64,000 bases of DNA from Planctomycetia bacterium (GCA_015709575.1 CP054190.1:1550001-1614000); one strand, 5' to 3'; positions 17,307 to 26,291 are shown, counted from the stretch's first letter. Notes: generated by a model from the letters alone, not told the origin. Program-made: numbers and translations.

Positions 17307-18037
17307 CCGGCGATCGGTGCGGCGCGACGCTCGGCGTTCGCATGGCGTGCAACCGCGATGAGTCCCGGCTGCGCCCGGCGGCGTTGCCGCCCCGAATTCG
17401 CGGGCTTGGCGCGCAGCGCGCCGTGATGCCGATCGATCCGGTGTCCGGGGGCACCTGGATCGGGGCGAACGACCGCGGGATCGTGGCCACGCTGCTGAAC
17501 GTCTACACGCGACCACATGCTGAAACCGGGAGACTGGTCGGGAGACGAAGCCGAGGGGAGATTGTGCCGCACCTGCTGGCGGCGCGGACGCTCGACGGTG
17601 TTCTGGAGTCGGCGCAACGGCTCATTCCGTCGGAATATCCTCCGTTTCGACTCGTCGCGGCGGATGCGAGCCGGTGGTTTGAGGCCCGCAGCGACGGGGC
17701 GGAGCTGCGCCTCAGCAACCCGCAGACGCTGGTCGAGCCGCGGATGTTCACGTCCTCGGGGTTGGGGGATGAGCGCGTCGCCGGTCCGCGCAACACACTC
17801 TTTGGAGAGATGTTCGCCGTTCCGTGCGAGCAGTGGGTGGCCGTGCAGGATGAATTCCACGCGCACCGATGGCCGGATGCCCCGCACGTGAGCGTGTGCA
17901 TGGAAAGGGCAGAGGCGCTGACCGTGAGCGTCACGACGGTCGAGATCCGCGCCTCGGAAGTGAGACTGGCGTATACGCCCGGGCCGCCGGGCCGCGCGGC
18001 CGCGCTGCCGGCGCTGGAGCTGTCGGTGGGGGAGTAG
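17279..18037 (+). CDS. NRDE (TANGO2-like) family protein
   Basis: The 252-residue protein begins MCTVSL with the near-N-terminal Cys seen in the family and has the defining NRDE motif in MACNRDESRLRP, then GGTWIGANDRGIVATLLN, another signature of TANGO2/NRDE proteins. Eukaryotic TANGO2 has been linked to heme or lipid handling; bacterial roles are poorly known. ATG 17279 lies within the 3' end of the DinB-like gene. The stop at 18037 is followed after three bases by the GTG of the DedA/ATP-grasp gene, whose ribosome binding site overlaps this gene's end. The three genes therefore form one operon. Confidence 0.85.
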   Translation: MCTVSLIPLAGDRCGATLGVRMACNRDESRLRPAALPPRIRGLGAQRAVMPIDPVSGGTWIGANDRGIVATLLNVYTRPHAETGRLVGRRSRGEIVPHLLAARTLDGVLESAQRLIPSEYPPFRLVAADASRWFEARSDGAELRLSNPQTLVEPRMFTSSGLGDERVAGPRNTLFGEMFAVPCEQWVAVQDEFHAHRWPDAPHVSVCMERAEALTVSVTTVEIRASEVRLAYTPGPPGRAAALPALELSVGE

Positions 18038-18040
18038 GGC

Positions 18041-19663
18041 GTGCCGCCGATCGAGCAGATATGGCAATTCTGGGCGATCGTGCTCGCGACGTTCGCGTCG
18101 GAGGATCTCACCTGCATCGCGACCGGACTGCTGATTTACGACGGGCGCATCGGGGGCTGGACGGGCGTGCTGGCCTGTACGCTGGGCATTTTCGTCGGAG
18201 ATTTCGGCCTGTGGCTGCTGGGACGGTTGGCGGGTCCGCCGGTGCTGCGCTGGAAGCCGGTCGCGGCGCGCTTCTCGGCGGAGCGCCTCGGAAAAGTCGG
18301 CGAGTGGTTCGATCGGCGCGGCTGGCGGGCAATTGTGGCGGCGCGATTTTTGCCCGGGACGCGCTTTCCGGTCTATGTCGCTGCGGGCGCGCTGGGGCGA
18401 AGCGCCGGGCGTTTTCTGATGTGGGCGGGCATCGCGGCGCTGTTATGGACCCCGGCGCTGGTGCTGCTGGTGGCGTGGCTGGGAGGGGTGATCGCGGACC
18501 CGCTGCGAGCAATTTTGGGCGGGTATTGGCTCGGGTTGCTCGGGGCTGTCGCGATTCTGTGGATCCTGATGATGATCGGCGTCCGCTTGAGCACCGCGGG
18601 GGGGCGCAGCGGGTTGATGGTCACGCTGGAGCGCGTGCGGCGACATGAGTTCTGGCCGGCATGGGTGTTCTACCTGCCGCTGCTGCCGTGGATCGCCTGG
18701 CTGGCGGTGCGGCATCGCGGGCTGATGACGCCGACGGCCGCGAATCCGGGGATCGCGCGGGGTGGCGGCATCGTCGGGGAGTCGAAGTGGGAGATTCTTT
18801 CGCGCCTGCCGGCCGAGTGGGTGGTGCCGGGAGCGCTGCTGCGTTCGGACGGCGGCGCAGGGCGGGCGGACGAATTAGCCTCAATAATGGACGAACGTGG
18901 CTGGTCATTTCCGTTGATTCTCAAGCCGGATGTGGGGCAGCGCGGAGCGGGCGTACGCCTGGTTCGTGATCTCGATGCGGCGCAGCGCGTGCTGGCGAAC
19001 GCAGCGGTGGCGATGATCGCGCAGGTGTATCACCCCGGACCGCATGAGGCAGGGATTTTTTACGTGCGGCGGCCGTCGGCAGCGCGAGGCCGGGTCTTCT
19101 CCGTAACCGACAAGGAGTTTCCGGAGGTCGCCGGCGACGGTGAGCGCACGCTGGAAGCGCTCATCCGGGCGCATCCGCGCTATCGGCTTCAGGCGAAGAC
19201 ATACCTGGCGCGGCTGGGCGTGCGGGCCGGCGAGCGGCCGGCCGTCGGCGAACGGGTGCGGCTGGCGGTGGCGGGGAATCACTGTCAGGGCACGCTCTTT
19301 CGCGACGGGTCGCACTTGGTCACACCGGCGCTGGAGAACCGGATCGATTCGATCGCGCGCGAGTTCGATGGGTTCTTCTTCGGGCGGTTCGACGTGCGAT
19401 ATGCGGATGCCGACGAGTTGCGCGCGGGGCGCGGGTTTGCGGTGATTGAGCTGAACGGCGTCACCTCGGAGTCCACGAATCTGTATGACCCGTCGTGGCC
19501 GGTGTGGCGGGCCTACGCGGTGCTGTTCGCACAATGGCATGAGCTGTATGCGGTCGGCGCGGAGAATCGGCGGCGCGGGCACTCGGTGAGCGGGCTGCTG
19601 GAGGTGCTGCGCGAAGTGCGGGCGCATTATCGCGGGCGGGTAGTCAGCACGCTGTCAGATTGA
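18041..19663 (+). CDS. DedA-like membrane protein fused to an ATP-grasp domain
   Basis: The 540-residue protein joins two families. Residues 1-230 are a DedA/VTT (SNARE-associated) domain with several membrane helices and the family stretch AARFLPGTRFPVYVAAGALG. Residues about 250-535 are ATP-grasp-like: FPLILKPDVGQRGAGVRLV (ATP-binding strand and loop), FFFGRFDVRYAD and AVIELNGVTSEST, the last carrying Glu and Asn typical of Mg-ATP ligands. DedA proteins include undecaprenyl-phosphate and phospholipid flippases; ATP-grasp enzymes ligate carboxylates to amines. The fusion suggests that a membrane lipid or carrier is modified and translocated, which is inference. GTG 18041 has GGGGGAG six bases upstream. 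Confidence 0.85.
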   Translation: MPPIEQIWQFWAIVLATFASEDLTCIATGLLIYDGRIGGWTGVLACTLGIFVGDFGLWLLGRLAGPPVLRWKPVAARFSAERLGKVGEWFDRRGWRAIVAARFLPGTRFPVYVAAGALGRSAGRFLMWAGIAALLWTPALVLLVAWLGGVIADPLRAILGGYWLGLLGAVAILWILMMIGVRLSTAGGRSGLMVTLERVRRHEFWPAWVFYLPLLPWIAWLAVRHRGLMTPTAANPGIARGGGIVGESKWEILSRLPAEWVVPGALLRSDGGAGRADELASIMDERGWSFPLILKPDVGQRGAGVRLVRDLDAAQRVLANAAVAMIAQVYHPGPHEAGIFYVRRPSAARGRVFSVTDKEFPEVAGDGERTLEALIRAHPRYRLQAKTYLARLGVRAGERPAVGERVRLAVAGNHCQGTLFRDGSHLVTPALENRIDSIAREFDGFFFGRFDVRYADADELRAGRGFAVIELNGVTSESTNLYDPSWPVWRAYAVLFAQWHELYAVGAENRRRGHSVSGLLEVLREVRAHYRGRVVSTLSD

Positions 19664-19701
19664 GGCATCACGACCGCACGCGCTTCGCGAGTCGTCGTTT
19701 C

Positions 19702-20679
19702 CTACGCGCTCCACGCCCGATAGGCGACGTAGCTGAGGTTCAGCACGAGCAGCAGCAGCCCTTCGCCGCGCGACACCACCTGCGTGCGGCCCATGGTGAT
19801 CGGCAGCAACAGGGCGGATAGCACTGCCAGCAGCGCCACGTCGAGCTGACCGCCGGGCGGGATTTCGATCGGGTGAATCACGGCGACGATGCCGCCGATG
19901 AATAGCAGGTTGAAGATGTTCGATCCGACGACGTTGCCAAGGGCGATATCCGGCTGCCCGCGGCGGGCGGCGAGGATGCTGGTGGTGAGTTCCGGCAGCG
20001 TCGTGCCGAACGATAGCAGCGTGAAGCCGATCACCGCCTCAGGCACCCCGGCGGCCGTGGCGAGCGCGACGGCGTTGGTGAGCACCAGCCGCGCACCGCC
20101 GCCGACGGCTGCCAGCCCGATGACGATGAACGCGACGTCGAGAATCGGACGGCGGCGGTGCTTGCCGGTCTGTTCCTCCACTTCGGTGATGAAGGCGTCG
20201 TCCTTTCGCCCGTGCAGGGAGGCGAAGATCGTGTAGTAGAGGAAAACGCCGAACAGCAGCAGCAGCATGATGCCGTCGGCGCGCATCAGTTTGTCCACGT
20301 CGCCGCCGCTAAGGCGGTCCTCAGCCATCACCACGATCGCCGCAGTGGCCAGCAGCATCATGGGCAGCTCACGGACGATCAGGACGGTCTGCACCTTCAG
20401 CGGCTTGATCAGGGCCGTCACGGCCAGCACGAAGCCGATGTTGATCGCGCACGCGCCGATGATGTTGCCGAAGGCCAGGCCCGTCTCTCCGTTGGCCGCC
20501 GCGACCGTGTTGAGCACCAGTTCCGGTGTGCTGGTGCCGAACGCCACCACGGTCATGCCAATGACCAGCGGGGGGACACCCATCGCATGCGCGATGGCGG
20601 AAACGCCGCGTATCAGCACATCCGCGCCCCCGATGAGGCAGGCAAGGCCGACGATCAGCAGTGCGATAGTGATGACCAT
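19702..20679 (-). CDS. Calcium/sodium antiporter (CaCA family, YrbG-like)
   Basis: The 325-residue membrane protein has two inverted halves, each with an alpha-repeat: VIGMTVVAFGTSTPEL with a preceding GADVLIRG, and VIGFTLLSFGTTLPELTTS with a following GNVVGSNIFN. These Glu-containing GTSTPE and GTTLPE motifs bind the cation in K-independent Na/Ca exchangers such as YrbG. A short cytosolic loop with charged residues lies near the middle. I place the start at ATG 20679; the longer frame to 20781 adds a basic segment ahead of the first helix. The gene is divergent from the universal stress gene. Confidence 0.9.
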   Translation of the reverse strand: MVITIALLIVGLACLIGGADVLIRGVSAIAHAMGVPPLVIGMTVVAFGTSTPELVLNTVAAANGETGLAFGNIIGACAINIGFVLAVTALIKPLKVQTVLIVRELPMMLLATAAIVVMAEDRLSGGDVDKLMRADGIMLLLLFGVFLYYTIFASLHGRKDDAFITEVEEQTGKHRRRPILDVAFIVIGLAAVGGGARLVLTNAVALATAAGVPEAVIGFTLLSFGTTLPELTTSILAARRGQPDIALGNVVGSNIFNLLFIGGIVAVIHPIEIPPGGQLDVALLAVLSALLLPITMGRTQVVSRGEGLLLLVLNLSYVAYRAWSA

Positions 20680-20910
20680 GAACGGTTTCCGGATCCGGCG
20701 TGCGCAGGCGGCGCGGCGACCAGGCGCAGCGAATCCGCCGATGTGGGGGCGTATGATGCCTGCCGGGGCGGAGATCGACAAGCACCGTCGAGGGCGGGGT
20801 CCGCGCCGGCCACCGACAGTGGAGACGGACCAGTATTTCTTGACTCACCCGCAGGCGGGCGGTAGCGTCGCAAGAATCAGGTCTGCGTGCGGCCTCGGGA
20901 GGATCGTCAC

Positions 20911-21375
20911 ATGGGTTGTTTCGACCGCATCCTGCTGCCGACGGACTTTTCCGACCTGGCCGAGCACGCTGCACCCTGCGCGCGAAAGCTGGCCGAGGCC
21001 CTGCACTCAAGCATCCACGTGCTGCATGTCTATACGCCCGCCCCGCCCGCGCCCGCCGAGGCAACGGTCGAGCCGGGGGTGACGCCGCTGGTGTTCAGCG
21101 AGACGGATGTGCGAACGGCGCTGGACGAGTTCGTCGCGCGGCAGTTCGCCAATTTTTCGCCGCCGGTCGTCCAGGAGCTTGTGTTCGGATCGCCGGTGTC
21201 GGCCATCACGCAATACGCGCGATCGCACGGAATCGGGCTGATTGTAATCGGCACGCACGCGCGGGGAGTGGTGAACCGCATCTTCTTCGGCTCGGTCAGC
21301 AAGGCGGTGATGGAGCAGGCGGGCTGCCCGGTGTTGATGGTGCCGCTGGCGGCGCAGGTGCCGAGCGGGGAGTGA
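20911..21375 (+). CDS. Universal stress protein (UspA family)
   Basis: The 154-residue protein is a single Usp domain: FDRILLPTDFSDLAEHAAPCA at the N-terminus, the IHVLHVY strand, and the ATP-binding C-terminal GLIVIGTHARGVVNRIFFGSVSKAV-type motif (G-2x-G-9x-G-S). The strong motif implies nucleotide binding. GGGAGG lies upstream of ATG 20911. It stands alone between the antiporter and the dockerin-tailed secreted genes. Confidence 0.92.
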   Translation: MGCFDRILLPTDFSDLAEHAAPCARKLAEALHSSIHVLHVYTPAPPAPAEATVEPGVTPLVFSETDVRTALDEFVARQFANFSPPVVQELVFGSPVSAITQYARSHGIGLIVIGTHARGVVNRIFFGSVSKAVMEQAGCPVLMVPLAAQVPSGE

Positions 21376-21434
21376 CCGCCGGCGCGCGGCCGGACTGGCG
21401 GGGTGAGCGCTGCCCGCGGATGGCGCCGCCGAGA

Positions 21435-22355
21435 TCACGGGCAGCCGAGGTTAAGCACACAGGCCACGAATGGATCGATGTCGAAGTTGTTGAATTCGCC
21501 GTCGCCATTGATGTCGCCGCGCAGGATCGAGCACTCCGGATAGGTGAGCTCGTACGTCGGCGGGTCTACCAGCGCGAGCACGAAGGGGTCAATGTCGAAA
21601 TTGTTGAACACGCCGTCGCAGTTCATGTCGCCGAGGATCGGAGCGGCCAGGGCGCTAACTGTCGGGTTGTCGAATCGCAGCTCGAAGTTCGTGAAGCCGT
21701 AGAAATATCCCGGCTCAAACGTCGTGAAGCGGATCTCTTCCACGTTCGCCAGCACACTCGCGAACGTCCGCCCCGGCGGCAGCGTCGGCTCAAACGTGTT
21801 CGGATCCTCCGCGCCGGCGCCGCCCCAGCCGGGCGGCAGCGATCCAGTCACGGGATCGTCGATCACAATCGAGAATCGCGTCCAGTCGGCGGTTTGGTCG
21901 GCGGACATTTCGCCGAGGTTGAACCACACACTCGACCAGGGATAGTCGGCGTCGGGATCGTGGTAGTCGACCAGTTCGACGATCAGGTTGCGCGCCACCG
22001 GCGAGCCGAAGAATGAGATTTCGCCCACCTGCACGTCGATGCCCAACTCAACCGGGGAGGACCATCGGCCGTAGTCACCGATCACGTCCTCGTTCGCGTC
22101 GTTTCGAAGCGTGCAGCCGAAGGTGTCCACCATCCGCCAGCGCAAATGAGCGCCCGGCGCACCGCCGTCACTCTCGAGAAAGTCTCCGAGCACGCCATCA
22201 TTGTCGAAAAACACGCCCCAACCCTCGTTGCCGTGGTCGAAGGTCGTGGTGGAAGCGGCGGCGAACGTCGCGTGGGATGCCACGACTCCGAGAATGGCCG
22301 CGGCGCCCATGGGGCGGCGAGTGGACGGCACAAACAGCCGGTGAATCACCTTCAT
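21435..22355 (-). CDS. Secreted protein with paired dockerin-like repeats
   Basis: A 306-residue exported protein. A long signal sequence ends near residue 34 and is followed by a beta-rich domain of about 200 residues (FDHGNEGWGVFFDNDG and on) that could be a laminin-B-like or carbohydrate-binding beta sandwich; I am not certain. The last 65 residues hold two Ca-binding loops, GDMNCDG and GDINGDG, each followed by NNFDIDPFV, and end NLGCP. This tail is the same as in the next gene. GGAG lies eight bases before the ATG. In planctomycetes such tails are thought to mediate surface attachment or sorting, but no cohesin partner is visible here. Confidence 0.85.
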   Translation of the reverse strand: MKVIHRLFVPSTRRPMGAAAILGVVASHATFAAASTTTFDHGNEGWGVFFDNDGVLGDFLESDGGAPGAHLRWRMVDTFGCTLRNDANEDVIGDYGRWSSPVELGIDVQVGEISFFGSPVARNLIVELVDYHDPDADYPWSSVWFNLGEMSADQTADWTRFSIVIDDPVTGSLPPGWGGAGAEDPNTFEPTLPPGRTFASVLANVEEIRFTTFEPGYFYGFTNFELRFDNPTVSALAAPILGDMNCDGVFNNFDIDPFVLALVDPPTYELTYPECSILRGDINGDGEFNNFDIDPFVACVLNLGCP

Positions 22356-22438
22356 TTCGGTAGCTCCGGAGGCAGCCGGCGCATCGGCGGAGGTTCACGC
22401 CGAGTGGCGAAGTCGCGCGCATGCCGACAGCGCATCTC

Positions 22439-22466
22439 ATTATTGCGTCCGGGAAGGGCGTTTCAA
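22439..22466 (-). promoter_or_regulatory. Putative sigma-70 promoter for the dockerin-tailed gene
   Basis: On the minus strand TTGAAA (22466-22461) is followed after 16 bases by AATAAT (22444-22439), about 84 bases before the ATG at 22355. It is the only AT-rich patch in this 306-base intergenic region; I see no gene in the rest. Confidence 0.4.
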
Positions 22467-22661
22467 GCGGTGGCGGGACGGATGTGCGCGACGCAGGCGG
22501 GATGGCGCGATTGGGCGGCCGCAACGCTCCGCGGAAGAGCAGTGCGCCCTGCAAGCAGCGGCGCCACGAAACCCGCGCCGTCACAAAACTCCGGCGACAA
22601 TCAGCGACGCGCTGGGTGGGTTCACCTGTATCGTGCCGCGCCGGGTGCGAACCCCGTCGGA

Positions 22662-23090
22662 CTACGGGCAGCCGAGGTTGATGATGCAGACCACGAACGG
22701 ATCGATGTCGAAGTTGTTGAACTGGCCATCGTTGTTGATGTCGCCGTTCATGATCGAGCAGTTCGGAAACGCGAGCTGGTAAGCGGCGGCGTCCACCAGC
22801 GCCAGCACAAACGGGTCGATGTCGAAGTTCGTGATGACACCGTCGCAGTTCATGTCGCCGCGGAGACCCGCCGCCCGAATGCCGGCCCAGAAGCCGCCCG
22901 TGAGCGAGAACGAGCCGCCGCTCATCACGCCGGCGTCGTGCTGGCCGATGGTGCCGGAAAGCTCATAAACGCCCCCGCTGGAAGTGCCGCCACCGCCGTC
23001 GATCGTGTACCACGGGATGTCGAAGGTGCCGGCCAGCGCCGGCAACCCGAGTATCGCGGCCGCAAGTACGGGCAGAACTCGGCGGGACAT
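22662..23090 (-). CDS. Small secreted dockerin-tailed protein
   Basis: A 142-residue exported protein with a signal peptide (MSRRVLPVLAAAILGLPALAG), a short domain WYTIDGGGGTSSGG-VYELSGTIGQHDAG followed by SGGSFSLTGGFW, and the double dockerin-like tail. The YELSGTIGQ/GGSFSLTGGFW module recurs in planctomycete secreted proteins by my recollection. GGAGG lies seven bases before the ATG. It has the same orientation as the preceding dockerin-tailed gene but is separated from it by 306 bases with its own promoter-like sequence. Confidence 0.85.
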   Translation of the reverse strand: MSRRVLPVLAAAILGLPALAGTFDIPWYTIDGGGGTSSGGVYELSGTIGQHDAGVMSGGSFSLTGGFWAGIRAAGLRGDMNCDGVITNFDIDPFVLALVDAAAYQLAFPNCSIMNGDINNDGQFNNFDIDPFVVCIINLGCP

Positions 23091-23432
23091 GTGAAAACCT
23101 CCTGCGGATTGTCGGCGGGATCCGGACCGATCCAGCGTGATGCCGACATCAACTTATACGAGATTCCGGGCCGCGACCCCACAGGAATTCCACAAGAAAT
23201 TGTGCGTTTTGCATGCCAGCGGCGGTCCTGAGCGTCCGGAAACACGCATCGGGCCGTGCCTCCGCTTCCGCGGGCCGGGCGTCTGACCGACGGAAACCTG
23301 CTGATCAGGCGCGCTGATCGGAAAAACACCCCGCCCGCGGCAACGCCGGTCGACGGCGCCGCGGGCGGAATGCTGATATCGGAACGCAGGGCCGCGCGGC
23401 GTCCGGCGCGGCCGGCCGCCGGATCCCGGCGC
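23091..23432. other. 342-base intergenic region
   Basis: No convincing coding sequence. On the minus strand TATAAG (23158-23153) is a possible -10 for the small dockerin-tailed gene, without a good -35. The part next to 23433 has a GC-rich inverted repeat (CCGCCGG and its complement) immediately after the stop of the large periplasmic gene that may help termination. Confidence 0.3.
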
Positions 23433-25259
23433 TTATTCGGCCTTCGGCTTGCACTGCACGCCGACGAGGCGAACGCCTTCGGGCGTGGTGGTCAGCGTGA
23501 AGATCTGCGGTGCCTGGTATTTGGCCAGCTTGCGGGCTTCCTCCAGCTTGCCGGTCTTGATCTGTCCCTCGAACAGACCCGCGAACAGCATCGCCACGCC
23601 GGCGCCGGCGTCCATGCCGCCGGTGCTTTGCAGCTCCTCCTTCTTCTCGGAGAAGCCGATCATCGCATCCCACATGCGGCGCGAGTCGACGTAAAACACG
23701 CCCCACGCCTCAGACGGAACGTGGCGAGCAGCGTCCTTGAAAGTGGCGTCCGAAGCGATTCCCTCGCCGCCGGCTGCGCCGGCCGCACTCTCGACCGCGG
23801 CGGTGTTTCCGGCGATGAACTGATCGCTGAGCACGGCCATCGAGACGCCGCCGAAGGCCGAGTCGAGCATCTGCGTGCCGCGCAGCTCGCGCGCGGCGAG
23901 CATTCCGCCGGCGGCGTTCTGCAGGAATCCGAGGAACTTCTCCATCGCGGCGCGATTGCGGTGGCCGATCGCGAGCAGCGCCCGGGCGGAGTCAGCGGCG
24001 TACGGGCGCACCGCGCCGAAGAAGAGCGTGATCGGCTCGCGGAGGTGTTCGATCACGTCCTTCCGCGGGCTCATGGTCTCACCGTCCGGGGTGGGCACGG
24101 AATCCAGCGAGGCGCGGAACTGATCCGCCGTATCGGGGTCCGTGGCCCGCATGATTCGCTCGGACTCCTCCAGCATCGCCATGATGTTGATGTTGACGCT
24201 GAAGAAGCCGATCGCGTCGCCCGGGATGCCTGCCCCGGGCGCGACGGCGCGGTTGTCCATGCTCAGCATGCGCGTGATGCCGCTGCGCTCGCCGCTCATC
24301 TGCACGAGCGCCTCGATCTTGTACTGATAGTCGTCGCCGCCGACGTGGATGTGACCGATGATGCCGCGCATGGCCTTGAGGCCCATGGCGTTGACGGTCT
24401 TGGCAAAGTCGGCGTCCTTGCGGGCCTCCATCTCGACCAGCGCCGGCACGTTGACAAACATGCGCACCTGGCCGGGGGTCTTGAGCTGCTTCTCAAGGTT
24501 CTTGTAGTCCTCGTGCTCCGCCAGCGTCTTGCCGCTCCGATCGCGGCGGAGGGCGTCTTTGACGGCATCCGCGCTGGCGCCGACGAACAGGGCTTCATCG
24601 GTCAGGCACATGGCCAGCGTCGGCGGCATGGCGTCAGCGCTGAACAGCTCGTTCATGGCCTGCTCGATCATGTCGCTGAAGGGGTCGTTCGAGCCGGCGG
24701 CCAGGTCGAGATCCTCCTCTTCCTCTTCGTCTTCCTCGCTCTTGGCGTCGTCGTCGCCGCCCTTGCGGAACACGTCGATCGAGTTCGACCCGGCGCTGAC
24801 GGCCTCATAGCCGCCGGCGGCCTCCTTGAGCTTGCGGACGGCGGCGTCGTAATACTTGCGCATCGCCTCCGCATCGCCCACGCCCGCGACCAGTCCGGGC
24901 TCCGGCTCGCCGTCATCGGCGGTGGGAGGGGTGACCCATAGCGCGATGGCGCCCTTGAAGGGGTTTTTCATCTGTGCGGCGGGGATGCCCAGCACCTTCG
25001 ACAGGCGTTCCTTTACCTTGTCGCCGAAGCGGTTCATCAGGTCCGCGCCCTGCATCGCGTCCTTGGCGATCGGATCCTGCAGCATCTGGTAGCCGGCGGT
25101 CTTCTCGTACGCCTTCCACATCTCCTCGAAGTCAGTGATGCCGAGGAAGAAAAGGGCGTCGGCGGGGGCGTGCACCGCCGGGTCTTTCGATTGCGCGACC
25201 GCGGGCAGCGCCAACAGGGCGACAAGCACGATCGCAGGGAGCCTGCACACGTTCAACAT
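23433..25259 (-). CDS. Large exported protein of unknown function
   Basis: A 608-residue protein with a clear signal peptide (LPAIVLVALLALPAVAQS). The body alternates alpha and beta segments, e.g. ALFFLGITDFEEMWKAYEKT near the start and IFTLTTTPEGVRLVGVQC at the end, and has a long acidic run of Asp/Glu around residues 175-190. The repeated pattern of a fold with SGRDAVKDALRR-like helices recalls DUF3352-type proteins common in planctomycetes, but the match is weak. ATG 25259 has AAGGA six bases upstream. It lies 75 bases downstream of the trypsin-like protease on the same strand, so both may be co-expressed in the periplasm. Confidence 0.7.
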   Translation of the reverse strand: MLNVCRLPAIVLVALLALPAVAQSKDPAVHAPADALFFLGITDFEEMWKAYEKTAGYQMLQDPIAKDAMQGADLMNRFGDKVKERLSKVLGIPAAQMKNPFKGAIALWVTPPTADDGEPEPGLVAGVGDAEAMRKYYDAAVRKLKEAAGGYEAVSAGSNSIDVFRKGGDDDAKSEEDEEEEEDLDLAAGSNDPFSDMIEQAMNELFSADAMPPTLAMCLTDEALFVGASADAVKDALRRDRSGKTLAEHEDYKNLEKQLKTPGQVRMFVNVPALVEMEARKDADFAKTVNAMGLKAMRGIIGHIHVGGDDYQYKIEALVQMSGERSGITRMLSMDNRAVAPGAGIPGDAIGFFSVNINIMAMLEESERIMRATDPDTADQFRASLDSVPTPDGETMSPRKDVIEHLREPITLFFGAVRPYAADSARALLAIGHRNRAAMEKFLGFLQNAAGGMLAARELRGTQMLDSAFGGVSMAVLSDQFIAGNTAAVESAAGAAGGEGIASDATFKDAARHVPSEAWGVFYVDSRRMWDAMIGFSEKKEELQSTGGMDAGAGVAMLFAGLFEGQIKTGKLEEARKLAKYQAPQIFTLTTTPEGVRLVGVQCKPKAE

Positions 25260-25334
25260 GAGCGTTCCTTCAGAGAGTCCGTTCGAATCGCGGGGGTTAC
25301 GTGTGCGCCGCGGCATCCGGCCGGCGGCGCAGGG

Positions 25335-26291
25335 TTACTTGCTGCCCGCCGGCTTCAGCGCGGCCGGCGCGTCCTTTTTGAGCCGCTGCGGCGGCTGGAG
25401 ATAGCGATACCCGGCGTTGGAGCTTTCGCTGTTGTAGGCGAAGGCGTCGCGGTTCGCGAGAAAATCGATGACGTAGCGTGAGGGAATGGCGAACCCCAAC
25501 CCCTCGCCGCCCATGATCTTCATGTTGGTGACGCCGACCACCTCGCCGCGGAGGTTGAACAGCGGACCGCCGGAATTGCCGGGGTTGATCTGCGTCGTGG
25601 TCTGGATATAGGCGAGTCCCTCTTCGGCCCGGTTCCGGCGACCGACAATCCCCTCCGAGACGCTGCGCTCCAGGCCCAGCGGATTGCCGATCGCGAACAC
25701 GCGGTCGCCGTCGCGCAGGCGGTCCTCGGCGGCGACGTAGCAGATCACCGGAGTGTATTCCTTGGGCAGGTTTACCTTGAGCAGCGCCAGGTCCATGTGC
25801 GGGTTGGTCGCCACGATCTCCACATCCTCGAACTTCTCGCGCTTGAACTCGCGGCCGATCTTGCGGAACACGGCGATGGCCAGCGTTGTTTCGCCTTCGA
25901 TCACGTGGAAATTCGTGATGACGTGGCCCTCATCGCTGATGAAGAAGCCGCTGCCCAGTCCGCCCGGCGACGACACCAGCACCACGCCCTCGCCGAAGCG
26001 CTCCGCCAGGTTCTTCACCGTATCGGGCGGCATGTCGGCCGTGCTGTACAGGTGCTGCGTGGTCGCGACGGACGAGCTGCCGGACTCGGCGGGCGCGTCG
26101 CCGGCCTCGATGCTCTTGATCGCGGTGCGCGGGATCGAGATCACGTCATAGCCGACGTCCACCACGATGCGGTCGTTGAACTCGCGCACCACCTGCCCCT
26201 TGATCGCCCCGCCCTCGTTCAGCAGGATGACGTCGGCGAGTGCAGTCGCGGACAGGGAAATCGCGAGCACGACGGAGAGCGAATAGCGCAT
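25335..26291 (-). CDS. Periplasmic trypsin-like serine protease (HtrA-like, no PDZ)
   Basis: The 318-residue exported protein has a signal peptide, a small N-terminal beta domain (residues 20-62, VILLNEGGAIKGQVVREF) and an S1C protease domain with the complete triad: H129 in TNFHVIEG, D167 in NPHMDLALL and S240 in INPGNSGGPLF. The C-terminus is short and lacks the PDZ domains of DegP. The N-terminal domain is of the kind seen ahead of diverse planctomycete envelope proteins, as I recall. GAGAG precedes the ATG. Likely role is quality control or processing of exported proteins. Confidence 0.88.
   Translation of the reverse strand: MRYSLSVVLAISLSATALADVILLNEGGAIKGQVVREFNDRIVVDVGYDVISIPRTAIKSIEAGDAPAESGSSSVATTQHLYSTADMPPDTVKNLAERFGEGVVLVSSPGGLGSGFFISDEGHVITNFHVIEGETTLAIAVFRKIGREFKREKFEDVEIVATNPHMDLALLKVNLPKEYTPVICYVAAEDRLRDGDRVFAIGNPLGLERSVSEGIVGRRNRAEEGLAYIQTTTQINPGNSGGPLFNLRGEVVGVTNMKIMGGEGLGFAIPSRYVIDFLANRDAFAYNSESSNAGYRYLQPPQRLKKDAPAALKPAGSK

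Larger units (their letters stand above)
21435..22850. repeat. Direct repeat encoding the shared dockerin-like tail
   Basis: The segments 21435-21620 and 22662-22850 are similar at DNA level in the same orientation, because both genes end in the same double NNFDIDPFV module. For example both contain GATCGATGTCGAAGTTGTTG. The intervening 1 kb differs, which points to domain shuffling or conversion of the tail rather than whole-gene duplication. Confidence 0.7.

Noticed and set aside
23256..24941. 561-residue forward frame opposite the large periplasmic protein
   Set aside because: Low-complexity His/Gly/Ala composition of an antisense frame; the minus strand has signal peptide and ribosome binding site.
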